Below are positions 1 through 8,035 of a DNA stretch of 64,000 nucleotides, one piece after another. Made by a program: the position numbers and the translations under genes. Each line of letters starts with the position of its first letter. Position 1 is the first letter of the stretch. The notes under the pieces are model-generated. The model searched no databases. It was not told where the DNA came from and saw nothing but the letters and a program-made list of their open reading frames with translations. Source of the DNA: Reyranella sp. (GTDB lineage: Bacteria > Pseudomonadota > Alphaproteobacteria > Reyranellales > Reyranellaceae); assembly GCF_004297405.1 (NCBI RefSeq), contig NZ_SCVC01000017.1, positions 1-64,000 on the forward strand, read 5' to 3'.

Positions 1-235
1 CAAGGGCAACGCGCGGATCACGGCGACGGGCCACACCGATACGTCGGGCTCGGAGCAGTACAACATGGCGCTGTCGCTGCGCCGTGCGAACGCTGTGAAG
101 GACGCTCTGGTGCGTGAAGGTGTCCCGGCGACGGCCATCGCGGTGATCGGTCGTGGCGAGCAGGGCCTGCTGGTTCAGACCGGCGACAACGTCCGCGAGC
201 CGCAGAACCGCCGCGTCGAGATCGTCGTCCAGTAA
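1..235 (+). CDS. OmpA-family C-terminal domain protein (3' end only)
   Basis: The window opens inside this gene; about 78 codons remain, read from base 2 and ending at TAA 233-235. The remaining part matches the end of an OmpA/Pal-type peptidoglycan-binding domain: a GHTDTSG segment, then LSLRRANAVKDALV, then the terminal NRRVEIVV strand. In this family these parts form the pocket that binds meso-diaminopimelate in peptidoglycan, so the protein probably tethers the outer membrane or an envelope machine to the wall. The N-terminus is outside the window, so it cannot be told whether this is a porin, a lipoprotein or a motor stator. A strong terminator follows directly. Confidence 0.88.
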   Translation, partial: KGNARITATGHTDTSGSEQYNMALSLRRANAVKDALVREGVPATAIAVIGRGEQGLLVQTGDNVREPQNRRVEIVVQ

Positions 236-258
236 GATCCCGAACTGCGAAATCGAGG

Positions 259-291
259 GAACGGCCGGGCAATGCCCGGCCGTTCTTTTTT
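259..291 (+). terminator. Rho-independent terminator after the OmpA-family gene
   Basis: A perfect 12-bp GC-rich stem (259-270 with 274-285) closes a 3-nt loop and is followed by a run of six T (286-291). It sits 24 bases after the OmpA-family stop and insulates the dioxygenase gene downstream. Confidence 0.93.
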
Positions 292-330
292 GAGTAAGAT
301 GCGGGAGCGAACGATCACGAGGTTCCCGCC

Positions 331-1194
331 ATGGCCACCCGTCTCGAGATCAAGCCTCTCGACGCCACCTTCGGCGCCGTCGTCACCGGCATCAAGCTCG
401 CCGAGATCGATGAAGCGACCTGGCGCGAGCTTCATGCCACCTGGCTGAAGTATGCGCTGCTGGTTTTTCCCGGCCAGTTCCTGAAACGCGATCAGCAGAT
501 CGCTTTCGCCAAGCATTTCGGTCCGCTGGAATTCGAGATGGCTGCAATCAGCAACGTGAAGTCGGACGGCACGCTCCGGATCGAAAAAGACAACGACGAC
601 GTGATGAAGATCCTGAAGGGCAACATGGGCTGGCATGCCGACAGCACCTACATGCCCGTTCAGGCCAAGGGCGCCGTGTTCAGCGCCGAGGAAGTGCCGA
701 CAGTCGGTGGCCAGACCGGCTGGGCGGACATGCGCGCCGCCTATGATGCGCTGGACGATGCACGCAGGGCGCGGGTCGAAACGCTGCAAGCTTATCATTC
801 ACTGCACTACAGCCAGTCGAAGCTCGGCCATGAGACCCGCAAGTCGGATGGCGAATACAGCGGCTATGGCTTGCACAACGGACCGATCCCCCTCCGACCT
901 CTGGTGAAGACGCACCCTGAGACCGGTCGCAAGTCGCTGTTGATTGGCCGTCATGCACACGACATTCCCGGCATGGACCGTGAGGAATCCCAAAGCTTCC
1001 TCGAGGAGCTGGTTGATTTCGCCTGCCGGCCCCCGCGTATCTACCATCATGACTGGGCGGCTGGTGATGCTGTGGTGTGGGACAATCGCTGCCTGCTGCA
1101 CCAGGCGACGCCGTGGGACATGACCCAGCGGCGCATCATGTGGCACAGCCGGATTGCCGGTGATCCCGCAAGCGAATCGGCACTGGCGGCATAA
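331..1194 (+). CDS. TauD/TfdA-family 2-oxoglutarate, Fe(II)-dependent dioxygenase
   Basis: 287 residues, the usual length for the TauD/TfdA family of non-heme iron oxygenases, which couple 2-oxoglutarate decarboxylation to substrate hydroxylation. The facial triad is visible as H102-x-D104 (in GWHADSTY) and a distal H257 (in CLLHQATPW), and R267/R268 ten residues later are placed to bind the 2-oxoglutarate carboxylate. The substrate cannot be inferred: no sulfonate ABC transporter or herbicide genes lie beside it. It stands alone, with a terminator upstream and 138 bp to the next gene. Confidence 0.9.
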   Translation: MATRLEIKPLDATFGAVVTGIKLAEIDEATWRELHATWLKYALLVFPGQFLKRDQQIAFAKHFGPLEFEMAAISNVKSDGTLRIEKDNDDVMKILKGNMGWHADSTYMPVQAKGAVFSAEEVPTVGGQTGWADMRAAYDALDDARRARVETLQAYHSLHYSQSKLGHETRKSDGEYSGYGLHNGPIPLRPLVKTHPETGRKSLLIGRHAHDIPGMDREESQSFLEELVDFACRPPRIYHHDWAAGDAVVWDNRCLLHQATPWDMTQRRIMWHSRIAGDPASESALAA

Positions 1195-1332
1195 ATTGCA
1201 CGGGCGTCCACATTTCACACGCATTGCATTGAGAACATTGACTGCACCGCTCGCCATGAATATGGCGAGGCTGCCTAGCTGGGTGGAAGTCCGGCCGAGC
1301 AGTTTGGGAACTCTGTGGGATGTGGGAACCAC

Positions 1333-1506
1333 ATGAATGACAATGGAAAACAGGACGCCTCGTCCGTCGATGAGCCGATCCTGAAGAAGCCTTATGCGCC
1401 CCCGGTTCTGGTGCAATGGGGAACCTTGCGCGACATCACTCAGTCGGTCGGTTGGAACGGACGTAGTGACGGCGGCAAAGGGAAGCATCACCGCCGCACG
1501 CGCTGA
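1333..1506 (+). CDS. Orphan lasso-type RiPP precursor peptide
   Basis: A 57-residue peptide. I prefer the ATG at 1333 over the in-frame ATG at 1315, because the leader motif needs no more residues and a GGGA lies just upstream of 1333. Residues 21-36 carry the lasso leader signature Y-x2-P-x-L-x3-G-x5-T (Y21, P24, L26, G30, T36), which RRE (B1) proteins recognise. If cleavage follows the usual rule of Thr at -2, the core starts at S38 and D46 is core position 9, matching a nine-residue macrolactam ring; the tail is Gly/Lys/His/Arg-rich. No lasso cyclase, protease or RRE gene occurs in this window, so this is an orphan precursor, and the ring assignment is inference. Confidence 0.68.
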   Translation: MNDNGKQDASSVDEPILKKPYAPPVLVQWGTLRDITQSVGWNGRSDGGKGKHHRRTR

Positions 1507-1683
1507 CGAGTCAGCGACCTTACGGCCCCCGTGTCGGCTCGCTCGTGTGCACGATCACGCCGCACTCGTAGGTTTCCGGCGCGCACCAACAAGTGAAGCC
1601 TGAGCCAGCGCAACGCGCTTCATTCCTCCTCGGGCCGACGGACAATGTGCTATCTGCCGGGCCGAAAAGGCACGAGGATCGCA

Positions 1684-2268
1684 ATGAAGCCCATCTCGAT
1701 TTCAGTTCTCACGATCTGTGGCATCGATGAATTGTCCGCTGCTCACAGCGCGCCAGTCTCGCATGTGCTGTCGATGCTCGATCCCGATCGCGCCGACGTC
1801 GATGCTTTCTCCGCCTATGCGCCGCACCATCGCACGCTTCTTCGCTTCCACGACATCATCGACCCGGAGCCCGGGAGGATGATGCCGACGGCAACGCACG
1901 TCGAGGCGATCCTGCAGTTCGGTGAAGAGCTGGCGACCTCGCGCACCAACCGTCAGGACGGCCACCTGCTGGTGCATTGCCATATGGGCGTATCGCGCTC
2001 CACGGCCGGCATGCTGTCGCTCCTCGCCCAGCTCTATCCCGACGAGCCGGAAGCGACTCTGTTCGAGAGGCTGCGCAAGATCCGCCCGCAGGCCTGGCCC
2101 AATTCAGTGATGATCGGTTATGCCGACGAGCTTCTCGGCCGCAAAGGCCGCCTCGTCGATGCGCTCCGGAAACACTATGGCTACCAGGTGGAGCATCGCC
2201 CCGACCTGGCCACCTGGATGAAACAGTTGGCGCGTGGGCGTGAAGTGCAGATGGCAAGCCCCATCTAG
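1684..2268 (+). CDS. Protein-tyrosine/dual-specificity phosphatase-like protein
   Basis: 194 residues from the ATG at 1684, which has a GAGGA ribosome-binding site about 8 bases upstream; an upstream TTG/ATG reading would add an unconserved tail. The Cys-phosphatase loop is explicit: H98-C99-H100-M-G-V-S-R105-S (HCx5R), with C99 the nucleophile and R105 the phosphate-binding arginine. An aspartate-containing segment before it (near IIDPEPG) may supply the general acid. Family members in rhizobia and relatives are cytoplasmic phosphatases of unknown target. It lies 177 bp after the lasso-type precursor on the same strand; a functional link is possible but nothing in the sequence shows one. Confidence 0.8.
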   Translation: MKPISISVLTICGIDELSAAHSAPVSHVLSMLDPDRADVDAFSAYAPHHRTLLRFHDIIDPEPGRMMPTATHVEAILQFGEELATSRTNRQDGHLLVHCHMGVSRSTAGMLSLLAQLYPDEPEATLFERLRKIRPQAWPNSVMIGYADELLGRKGRLVDALRKHYGYQVEHRPDLATWMKQLARGREVQMASPI

Positions 2269-2417
2269 TCGGCCAGGTCGCTCCAACAGTGAACGCGTCC
2301 GTGGCGTTCCTGTGACACCAGCGGCCGCGGACACTGTCTGAGCTTTTCGTTGACGCCGTCGAACTAGTACATTTGGATACATCCAGGACGAGCACTCCTT
2401 GCAGAGGCAGGTGCGTC

Positions 2418-3350
2418 GTGACCGATACGCTCAAGAAAGTCGTGGATTTCCTCCGCAACCCGGACTTTTTCGGCGGTAAGCTTGCGGCCGCGGGCAAGGA
2501 TTTCCTTTTCACACCTGGTGAAGGCGCACTGAAGCTTCCATCGTCGGTGGTATCTGCCGTCTCCTACTGGTCGGGCTTGCAAATAAGCTTCAACTACATC
2601 GTGAACGTGGGCGACACCCTGTCAGTCTTTCCGGTCGGCGGCCCCATTCACTGGATCGATCCAAGTGGGCTCAAAGGGCAGAGGCTTCCCGGGTCGTACT
2701 TCGACTATTTGAACGGCAACCACCCCGGCAAGGTGAACCGCGCGACATTCGACAAGCCCGGCAAGGGCATCCCCGACATCATGACGACGAGGAACAACAA
2801 GAAGCAGTTCTATGAGATCAAGCCGGACAACGCCGGCGGTCAGCGAGACGGCAAGGAAAAGCTCGATCGTATCGATACGACCTTGGACCGCTTCTTTGCC
2901 AAAGGTTTCTACCAGCCGGGTCAGCAACCAGATATCTTGCCGCTCAGTCTCAAGTGCGTTGACGTCTCTTGCGGCGCGGGAAACTGCGAGGTCTTCCTCG
3001 AGCAGCGCCTGCAACCGAACGGCTTAATTCTCTACAAATTCCGCTTGAGGTTCGAGATAGATCCAGGCCCCTTCATCACCAAGGCGGTCATCGCCCTTGC
3101 TATCGTAGCCCTCATCGAAGGTGGCGCAGCTCTCATGTCACGCGCTGCCGGCCAGGCCGTCGAGCGAGGCGTCGTCGATGCCGTAGAGGAAGTAGGTACC
3201 AAGAAGATCCGCGTGGAGTTGCTGAAACGCATCGCCGAACATGCCGGCGGCGAGGCGGTCGGCGAACAGATCGGTGAGCTGGGCGCCGAATCCGTCGCCA
3301 GGGAAGTGGCGAAGAAGGCACTGCAGGTTCTACCCGTACCTTCACCGTAG
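2418..3350 (+). CDS. Putative PD-(D/E)XK-like nuclease/toxin-type protein (unrecognised family)
   Basis: 310 residues from the GTG at 2418, chosen because AGGCAGG lies about 6 bases upstream; an ATG at 2373 has no such site. I do not recognise the whole protein. A central segment looks like a PD-(D/E)XK nuclease core: P119-D120, then after 12 residues E133-I-K135 (QFYEIKP), followed by a Lys/Asp-rich helix. A three-cysteine cluster (C180, C185, C190) comes next. A hydrophobic segment around residues 219-240 could span a membrane, and the Ala/Gly/Glu-rich C-terminus looks helical. The next gene, 24 bp away, encodes a peptidoglycan-binding domain. A nuclease role is inference from one motif. 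Confidence 0.5.
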   Translation: MTDTLKKVVDFLRNPDFFGGKLAAAGKDFLFTPGEGALKLPSSVVSAVSYWSGLQISFNYIVNVGDTLSVFPVGGPIHWIDPSGLKGQRLPGSYFDYLNGNHPGKVNRATFDKPGKGIPDIMTTRNNKKQFYEIKPDNAGGQRDGKEKLDRIDTTLDRFFAKGFYQPGQQPDILPLSLKCVDVSCGAGNCEVFLEQRLQPNGLILYKFRLRFEIDPGPFITKAVIALAIVALIEGGAALMSRAAGQAVERGVVDAVEEVGTKKIRVELLKRIAEHAGGEAVGEQIGELGAESVAREVAKKALQVLPVPSP

Positions 3351-3374
3351 CCCCGATTTGCGCAGGAGGCTTAG

Positions 3375-3878
3375 ATGGCAACAGGTGAGTCGGTTCTCTC
3401 CGGTTCTGTGGGCGGGGGAGGCGTCAACCAACGGTCCGACGTCGGGCTGGTGCAGATCCTGCTCAATGTCATGCGCGGCATGCAGAACAAGTCGCTGCTC
3501 GCGGTCGATGGCATTTGTGGCCCCCTCACGATCGCAGCCATTCGTGAATTTCAGGTCGAATTCGCTTCGGTAGCGGATGGCCGGGTCGATCCACGTGGGC
3601 CGACGCTGCATCTCCTGATCTACTCCTACATGACGATCCTTCGGTTCGGCGTAAAAGGACTGACCAAATTTCCGGCATCGTTCGGCACTCTCGTTTTTGA
3701 GGAAAGGATCGACGCCAAGGAACTCGGGGACGTCATTCGGGATGCGCTGACCGACATCAAGCGCGGGATCACGCCTATGCTTCGCGGCGGAGGGTCGGCG
3801 CCCACGCCACCCGCGCCGCCCACGCCACCCAAGCCGCAGCCTCCTCCACTTCCCCCCAGGCCGATACCCAACGTGTGA
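3375..3878 (+). CDS. Peptidoglycan-binding-domain protein with proline-rich tail
   Basis: 167 residues, starting at an ATG with a strong AGGAGG site 7 bases upstream. Residues about 15-80 resemble a PG_binding_1 repeat: a first helix (DVGLVQILLNVM), the hallmark VDGICGPLTIAAIREFQ, and a closing helix; the D-G-x-x-G-P-x-T core is characteristic. The last ~30 residues are almost entirely Pro with Ala, Thr, Lys and Gln, a flexible linker or partner-binding tail. There is no signal peptide, so export would need another route. Tight linkage to the upstream nuclease-like gene suggests a two-gene unit. Confidence 0.65.
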   Translation: MATGESVLSGSVGGGGVNQRSDVGLVQILLNVMRGMQNKSLLAVDGICGPLTIAAIREFQVEFASVADGRVDPRGPTLHLLIYSYMTILRFGVKGLTKFPASFGTLVFEERIDAKELGDVIRDALTDIKRGITPMLRGGGSAPTPPAPPTPPKPQPPPLPPRPIPNV

Positions 3879-3940
3879 GCACCGGCATAGGCCACTAGCG
3901 GCACGCCGAAGCGTTTCCCCGATTGGCGGGTGCGTTCTCG

Positions 3941-3982
3941 CGCGAGGAAAAGTAGTGGTGCCACTCGGCTACTTCTTTCGCG
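3941..3982. terminator. Imperfect stem-loop between convergent genes
   Basis: Arms near 3941-3954 and 3969-3982 pair imperfectly (CGCGA...AGTAG against CTACTTCTTTCGCG). It lies between the converging PG-binding gene and the FkbM gene, so it could end both transcripts; there is no long T-run. Confidence 0.35.
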
Positions 3983-4057
3983 GGAGTTGTCTCACAGCGT
4001 CTTCAGCGGCTCGGCCGGTTCAACGTCACGCGCCCTTGCGGCAGTGAAACCGACTGT

Positions 4058-5011
4058 TCACGGCTGCCCCGACCAGCACAACAACCAGTCATAGTGGTCC
4101 TTATCCCCTTCGAATGAAGCCTTACGACTGAGTCCCTCCATCGAAATCAGATACCGATCGTACCCGGAGAGGGCATCGCACTCGTTCAGAGCCTGGGCTG
4201 TGAACGGTAGAACTTCGATCACGATGTCTGGATGATACTTTTCGATCAACGGCCTGAGTGCTTCGAGCAGATGAGGTTCGAATCCCTCGACGTCGATCTT
4301 GATGAGTGATCGACCGCCTGCTCTCCCCAGCCAATAGTCCAGTTCCGAAGCAGCGAGCGTTACGACGGTACTTTCTGTGATCTCATCGGAAAAGAGCTCG
4401 GAAAATGGCCGCATGAATGAGCCATTCGTCAAATGGCCGGTGGGCTCGAAAAAGGTCTGCGCCCCAGAGGATCGACCGATCGCTGCTTGGTAGGTGCTGA
4501 CAAAGGATGTCCCATTGGCCGCAAGGTTGGCGATCAGACGGCGATACGCCTTCTCAGAAGGCTCGAACGAAACGATGCGGGGCGTCACATCTCTCGACAA
4601 CGATGCGGACCGGTACAGGGCATCGAGAAAGACCGTGTAGATGCCGACATTGGCGCCGATCTCGATGATCAAGTCGTACTTCGCAACAACATTGTCTTCG
4701 AGCCATCCTACCAACGCCGGCTCGTAGTGGAACTGCCTGCAAAACAGCGCCTCGGCTTCGAAGCCGCTGAGTTCGGGAACAAACGACACGTCTGTTCCCT
4801 TCCCCATCCGCACCCTGCGCGCCGCAAAGCGCATTGGCTGCCATTGGCGTCCATAGATGTAGCCGCACACTGAATTGTGGACGCGAGTACTCAGTGAGCG
4901 CGGTAATAGGTTGCGGCTCACAAACGAAACTAGGTTGATGTACGCTTGCGCCAACCAGGCAGGGCCCTTGGATAGATAATCGTGGGTGCGATTCGCGATC
5001 GGCTTTATCAA
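4058..5011 (-). CDS. FkbM-family SAM-dependent methyltransferase
   Basis: 317 residues. The central part shows the SAM-binding glycine motif in IIEIGANVGIYTVFLD, a second block ending in FEPSEKAYRRL, and the FkbM hallmark IKIDVEGFEPHLLEAL followed by a strand IVIEVLP. Such enzymes O-methylate sugars or natural products, often in surface polysaccharide or glycan loci, but no glycosyltransferases lie next to it. The only start compatible with the frame is TTG at 5009-5011, since a TGA in frame lies just upstream; a start inside the gene is possible. An open frame in another register continues upstream (see the entry at 5012-5339). Confidence 0.85.
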   Translation of the reverse strand: MIKPIANRTHDYLSKGPAWLAQAYINLVSFVSRNLLPRSLSTRVHNSVCGYIYGRQWQPMRFAARRVRMGKGTDVSFVPELSGFEAEALFCRQFHYEPALVGWLEDNVVAKYDLIIEIGANVGIYTVFLDALYRSASLSRDVTPRIVSFEPSEKAYRRLIANLAANGTSFVSTYQAAIGRSSGAQTFFEPTGHLTNGSFMRPFSELFSDEITESTVVTLAASELDYWLGRAGGRSLIKIDVEGFEPHLLEALRPLIEKYHPDIVIEVLPFTAQALNECDALSGYDRYLISMEGLSRKASFEGDKDHYDWLLCWSGQP

Positions 5012-5339
5012 CCCTGAACCTCTTCAGCCCAAACCAAAGTGTGTGCACGAGCAACGGTACGAACCCTCGCCATCCACCGTGTTTCATTGCGACACTGCCG
5101 GCAAGGGCATTGGCGTATCCGTGGAGGAGTTTGAAGACGGCCAACGATGCCGAGGCCACTCGAGCAGCCACCAAGGCTTCGAGGGGCATGCGAAGAGCGA
5201 GGGCTTGCTCAACTTCACGGAGACGAAGAATGCCTCTTCCCGCGCGCTGAGTCAGGGGACGAAGCTGCCGGGAGCGGAACGCCGCGACATACCGGTGCAG
5301 CCTGATGAGGTCGGCCTGGACCATTGGACAGAAGTCCAC
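5012..5339 (-). other. Open frame of doubtful status upstream of the FkbM gene
   Basis: This 440-bp gap before the tRNA gene holds one minus-strand frame open from an ATG at 5337-5339, with about 110 codons before it runs into the FkbM gene in a different register. Its GC-rich third positions and stretches such as LREVEQALALRMPLEALVAARV and FVPLLVHTLWFGLKRF look protein-like, but I recognise no family. It may be the remains of a gene, a frameshifted N-terminal extension of the methyltransferase, or chance. Confidence 0.25.
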
Positions 5340-5451
5340 ACGAAGAAGGCGGACAAAACGCGACGGAACTGTCGCGCTTTTCCAGAATTCCCCTCAGGCG
5401 CAACAGAGACGTGGGTCTAAGTGCTTGATCTGCAACGATGTGGAAAAGCTT

Positions 5452-5527
5452 TGGTGCCCCGAGACGGAATCGAACCGCCGACCCCATCATTACGAATGAC
5501 GTGCTCTACCAGCTGAGCTATCGGGGC
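5452..5527 (-). tRNA. tRNA-Thr (anticodon CGT)
   Basis: The reverse strand folds into a full cloverleaf of 76 nt including the encoded CCA: acceptor GCCCCGA with TCGGGGC plus discriminator A, a D-loop with AGCTGGTA, an anticodon stem CGTCA/TGATG enclosing TTCGTAA (anticodon CGT), and a T-arm GGCGG-TTCGATT-CCGTC. CGT reads ACG threonine codons, which are common in GC-rich genomes. Confidence 0.97.
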
Positions 5528-5640
5528 ATGGCGGCGGGTTCTAAGGGAAAGGGCACGAAGGCGCAAGGTGGCGTTTTTGGCGGGCTCGGTTCGGCAGCCC
5601 CCGAAGCATGGAAACGCCCGAAAGGCCCTAAAAGCGCCGC

Positions 5641-7086
5641 ATGACGACGATCCTGGCCCTCCTTCCGCTGCTCCTGGTGCTGGGCCTGCTGGCCTCTGGC
5701 CGTGCGAGTGCCCTTGTCGCAGGCCTGGTGGGGCTTTCGGCCACGCTGGCAGCCTCGGCGGTGATCGTCACCGGCGCGCGCGGTGGGGAAGCTCTGGCCG
5801 GCCTTTTCGTACACGAGACGGCCGCCGGCTCCTGGCTCGCCTGGCACGTCATCGCCATCATCGCCGCCGGCATGTTCTTCCATCGCTGCCAGCAGGCACG
5901 CGGCGCGGTGGCCAATGGTGGCGCGCTGGAGGCCAATCCGCGACGGCTGTGGTCGGTCTGCTTCCTGCTGGCGCCGTTCGCCGAATCGGTGACAGGCTTC
6001 GGTGTCGGCTACATCATCGCCCTCGCCGCACTCCGTCGCCTCGGGCTCAACGGCATGTCGGCGCTGCTGCTCGGCCTCTACAGCCAGTCGCTGGTGCCCT
6101 GGGGCGCGCTGGCCACCGGAACGACGGTCGGCGCAACTTTGGCCGGCCTCACGCCCAACGAACTGGGCCTCTCCTCGGCACTGCTGCAGATCCCGATCCA
6201 TGTCCTCTATCTCGGCCTCTACTGGCGATTTGCGCGCGAGGCGGGCTTTGCCACCTCGATCGCGCAGAAGATCGACGACGCGGTGTGGACGGCGTTGCTG
6301 CTCGGTCTGATCTGGCTCGCCAACCGGTACACCGATGTCGAGATCGCCGGCGCCGCCCCCACGGCGTTCCTGCTGGCCGTGCGGTTCTGGCGCGACGAGC
6401 GGCCGGACGCGGCGCGGCTCAAGTCGGCGTTGCACGCCAACGCGCCCTATGTCGCGCTGACGATAGCGCTTTGCGCTACGCGACTGGTGCCGCCGTTGCG
6501 CGATCTCCTGAAGCCGTTGTGGGCGATGCGGCCCTTCGAGGGCCAGCCAGCCTTCGCGCCGCTCTATGCGCCGGGCTTCTGGCTGGTCCTGATCGGCGTC
6601 GTCACCGTGTGGCTCGCGCGGGCGTCGCTCGGTCGCGTCTTGGCAGAAACCGGCCGCGGCGCCTGGCGCTCCTGCGCCGTCACCTTGCTGTTCGTGGTGA
6701 TGGCGCAGTTCTACGTCGGTTCCGGCATGGCCGATACGATCGCCGATGCGTTGCGCGACGTCGCGGGCCGAGGCTCGGCGATGAGTGTGCCAATGTTCGC
6801 CGCGGTCGGCGGTTTCCTCACGGGGGGTGGTTCGGCTGCCAACGCCATGCTGATGCCGATGGTGACCGCGCTGGCGCGCGCCATCTCGATCGACCCGGCG
6901 TGGATCGCTGCGGTGCAAAACAGCGTCTGCACCAACCTCACCATGCTCTCGCCGATCCGCGTTTCGATGGGCGCGGCGATCCTGGCGTTGCCGGTCGCCG
7001 AATCGGTGCTCTACCGACGCGCCTGGCCGCTCGCCCTGCCTCCGCTACTGGTCGGTTTCGCGACCATCCTCGTCCTGCTGGCTTAG
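5641..7086 (+). CDS. LctP-like (L-lactate permease family) organic-acid transporter
   Basis: 481 very hydrophobic residues that would form roughly 12-14 membrane helices, consistent with the lactate permease family (TC 2.A.14), though shorter than E. coli LldP. The segment PFAESVTGFGVGY and a later GGFLTGGGSAANAMLMP resemble the two conserved G-rich substrate-site regions of the family. It probably imports lactate, glycolate or another 2-hydroxy acid by proton symport. The following genes (51, 28 and 7 bp apart) are a beta-hydroxyacid dehydrogenase, a GST and a Bug binding protein, suggesting a catabolic unit for a hydroxy- or carboxylic acid. Confidence 0.75.
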   Translation: MTTILALLPLLLVLGLLASGRASALVAGLVGLSATLAASAVIVTGARGGEALAGLFVHETAAGSWLAWHVIAIIAAGMFFHRCQQARGAVANGGALEANPRRLWSVCFLLAPFAESVTGFGVGYIIALAALRRLGLNGMSALLLGLYSQSLVPWGALATGTTVGATLAGLTPNELGLSSALLQIPIHVLYLGLYWRFAREAGFATSIAQKIDDAVWTALLLGLIWLANRYTDVEIAGAAPTAFLLAVRFWRDERPDAARLKSALHANAPYVALTIALCATRLVPPLRDLLKPLWAMRPFEGQPAFAPLYAPGFWLVLIGVVTVWLARASLGRVLAETGRGAWRSCAVTLLFVVMAQFYVGSGMADTIADALRDVAGRGSAMSVPMFAAVGGFLTGGGSAANAMLMPMVTALARAISIDPAWIAAVQNSVCTNLTMLSPIRVSMGAAILALPVAESVLYRRAWPLALPPLLVGFATILVLLA

Positions 7087-7137
7087 GCTCGATTTGGCTC
7101 TATGATCCGCCCGCAATCGACTGCGCGGGAGTGAACT

Positions 7138-8007
7138 ATGGCCAAGGTGGCATTTCTGGGTCTGGGCGTGATGGGCTTTCCGATGGCGGGTCATCTCGCC
7201 GCCAAGGGCCACGAGGTCACTGTCTACAACCGTACCTTCGCCAAGGCGGAAGCCTGGACGCAGAAGCACAAGGGCAACGCCGCCAGGACGCCCAAGGAAG
7301 CCGCGGCCGGCCAGGAGATCGTCTTCTGCTGCGTCGGCAACGACGACGACCTGCGCTCGGTCGTGCTCGGTCCCGACGGCGCTTTTGCCGGGATGGCCAA
7401 GGGCGCGATCTTCTTCGACAACACCACGGCCTCTGCCGATATCGCTCGTGAACTCCACGCCGAAGGCAAGAAGCTCGGCATCGAGTTCATCGATGCGCCG
7501 GTCTCGGGCGGGCAGGCGGGCGCGGAGAACGGCCAGCTCACCGTGATGTGCGGCGGCGAACAGGGCCCCTTCGACAAGGCCAAGCCGGTCGCAGATGCCT
7601 TTTCCAAGGCCGTGACGCTGATCGGCCCACCGGGTTCGGGCCAGATCACCAAGATGATGAACCAGATGTGCATCGCCGGCATCGTGCAGGGCCTCGCCGA
7701 AGCGCTGAACCTTGGCCAGCGCGCCGGCCTCGACATGGAGAAGGTGATGAGCGCCATCTCCAAGGGTGCGGCGCAGAGCTGGCAGATGGAGAATCGCTGG
7801 CAGAACATGGTCAACGGCAAGTTCGACTATGGCTTCGCCGTCGACTGGATGCGCAAGGATCTCGGCATCGCCATGGCCGAGGGCAAGCGTCAGAAAGCCG
7901 GCATGCCACTGGTCGCCTTGGTCGACCAGTTCTACGAGCGCGTACAGGCGCGCGGCGGTGGCCGCTGGGATACGTCGAGCCTGATCCAACCGCTGCAAAA
8001 GCCCTGA
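7138..8007 (+). CDS. NAD(P)-dependent beta-hydroxyacid dehydrogenase (3-hydroxyisobutyrate/tartronate-semialdehyde type)
   Basis: 289 residues, typical of the family. The N-terminus has the dinucleotide-binding FLGLGVMGFPMAGHL, followed by the substrate motif FIDAPVSGGQAGA and the catalytic-lysine motif GSGQITKMMNQM. These enzymes oxidise 3-hydroxy acids or reduce their semialdehydes in the cytoplasm. The exact substrate (3-hydroxyisobutyrate, tartronate semialdehyde or 4-hydroxybutyrate) cannot be read from sequence. Its place 51 bp after an LctP-like permease fits use of an imported hydroxy acid. Confidence 0.88.
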   Translation: MAKVAFLGLGVMGFPMAGHLAAKGHEVTVYNRTFAKAEAWTQKHKGNAARTPKEAAAGQEIVFCCVGNDDDLRSVVLGPDGAFAGMAKGAIFFDNTTASADIARELHAEGKKLGIEFIDAPVSGGQAGAENGQLTVMCGGEQGPFDKAKPVADAFSKAVTLIGPPGSGQITKMMNQMCIAGIVQGLAEALNLGQRAGLDMEKVMSAISKGAAQSWQMENRWQNMVNGKFDYGFAVDWMRKDLGIAMAEGKRQKAGMPLVALVDQFYERVQARGGGRWDTSSLIQPLQKP

Positions 8008-8035
8008 GCACGGCATCACACCAACGGAGAGCGCG

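Noticed and set aside
331..2268. Reading 331-2268 as one lasso-peptide cluster with a tailoring oxygenase
   Set aside because: No cyclase, protease or RRE is present and the spacings do not show co-transcription; only the precursor is supported.
5518..6918. 466-codon open frame on the minus strand opposite the LctP-like permease
   Set aside because: It mirrors a GC-rich real gene; residue composition is Arg/Gly/Gln/His-rich without any domain, and the plus-strand permease has clear family motifs.
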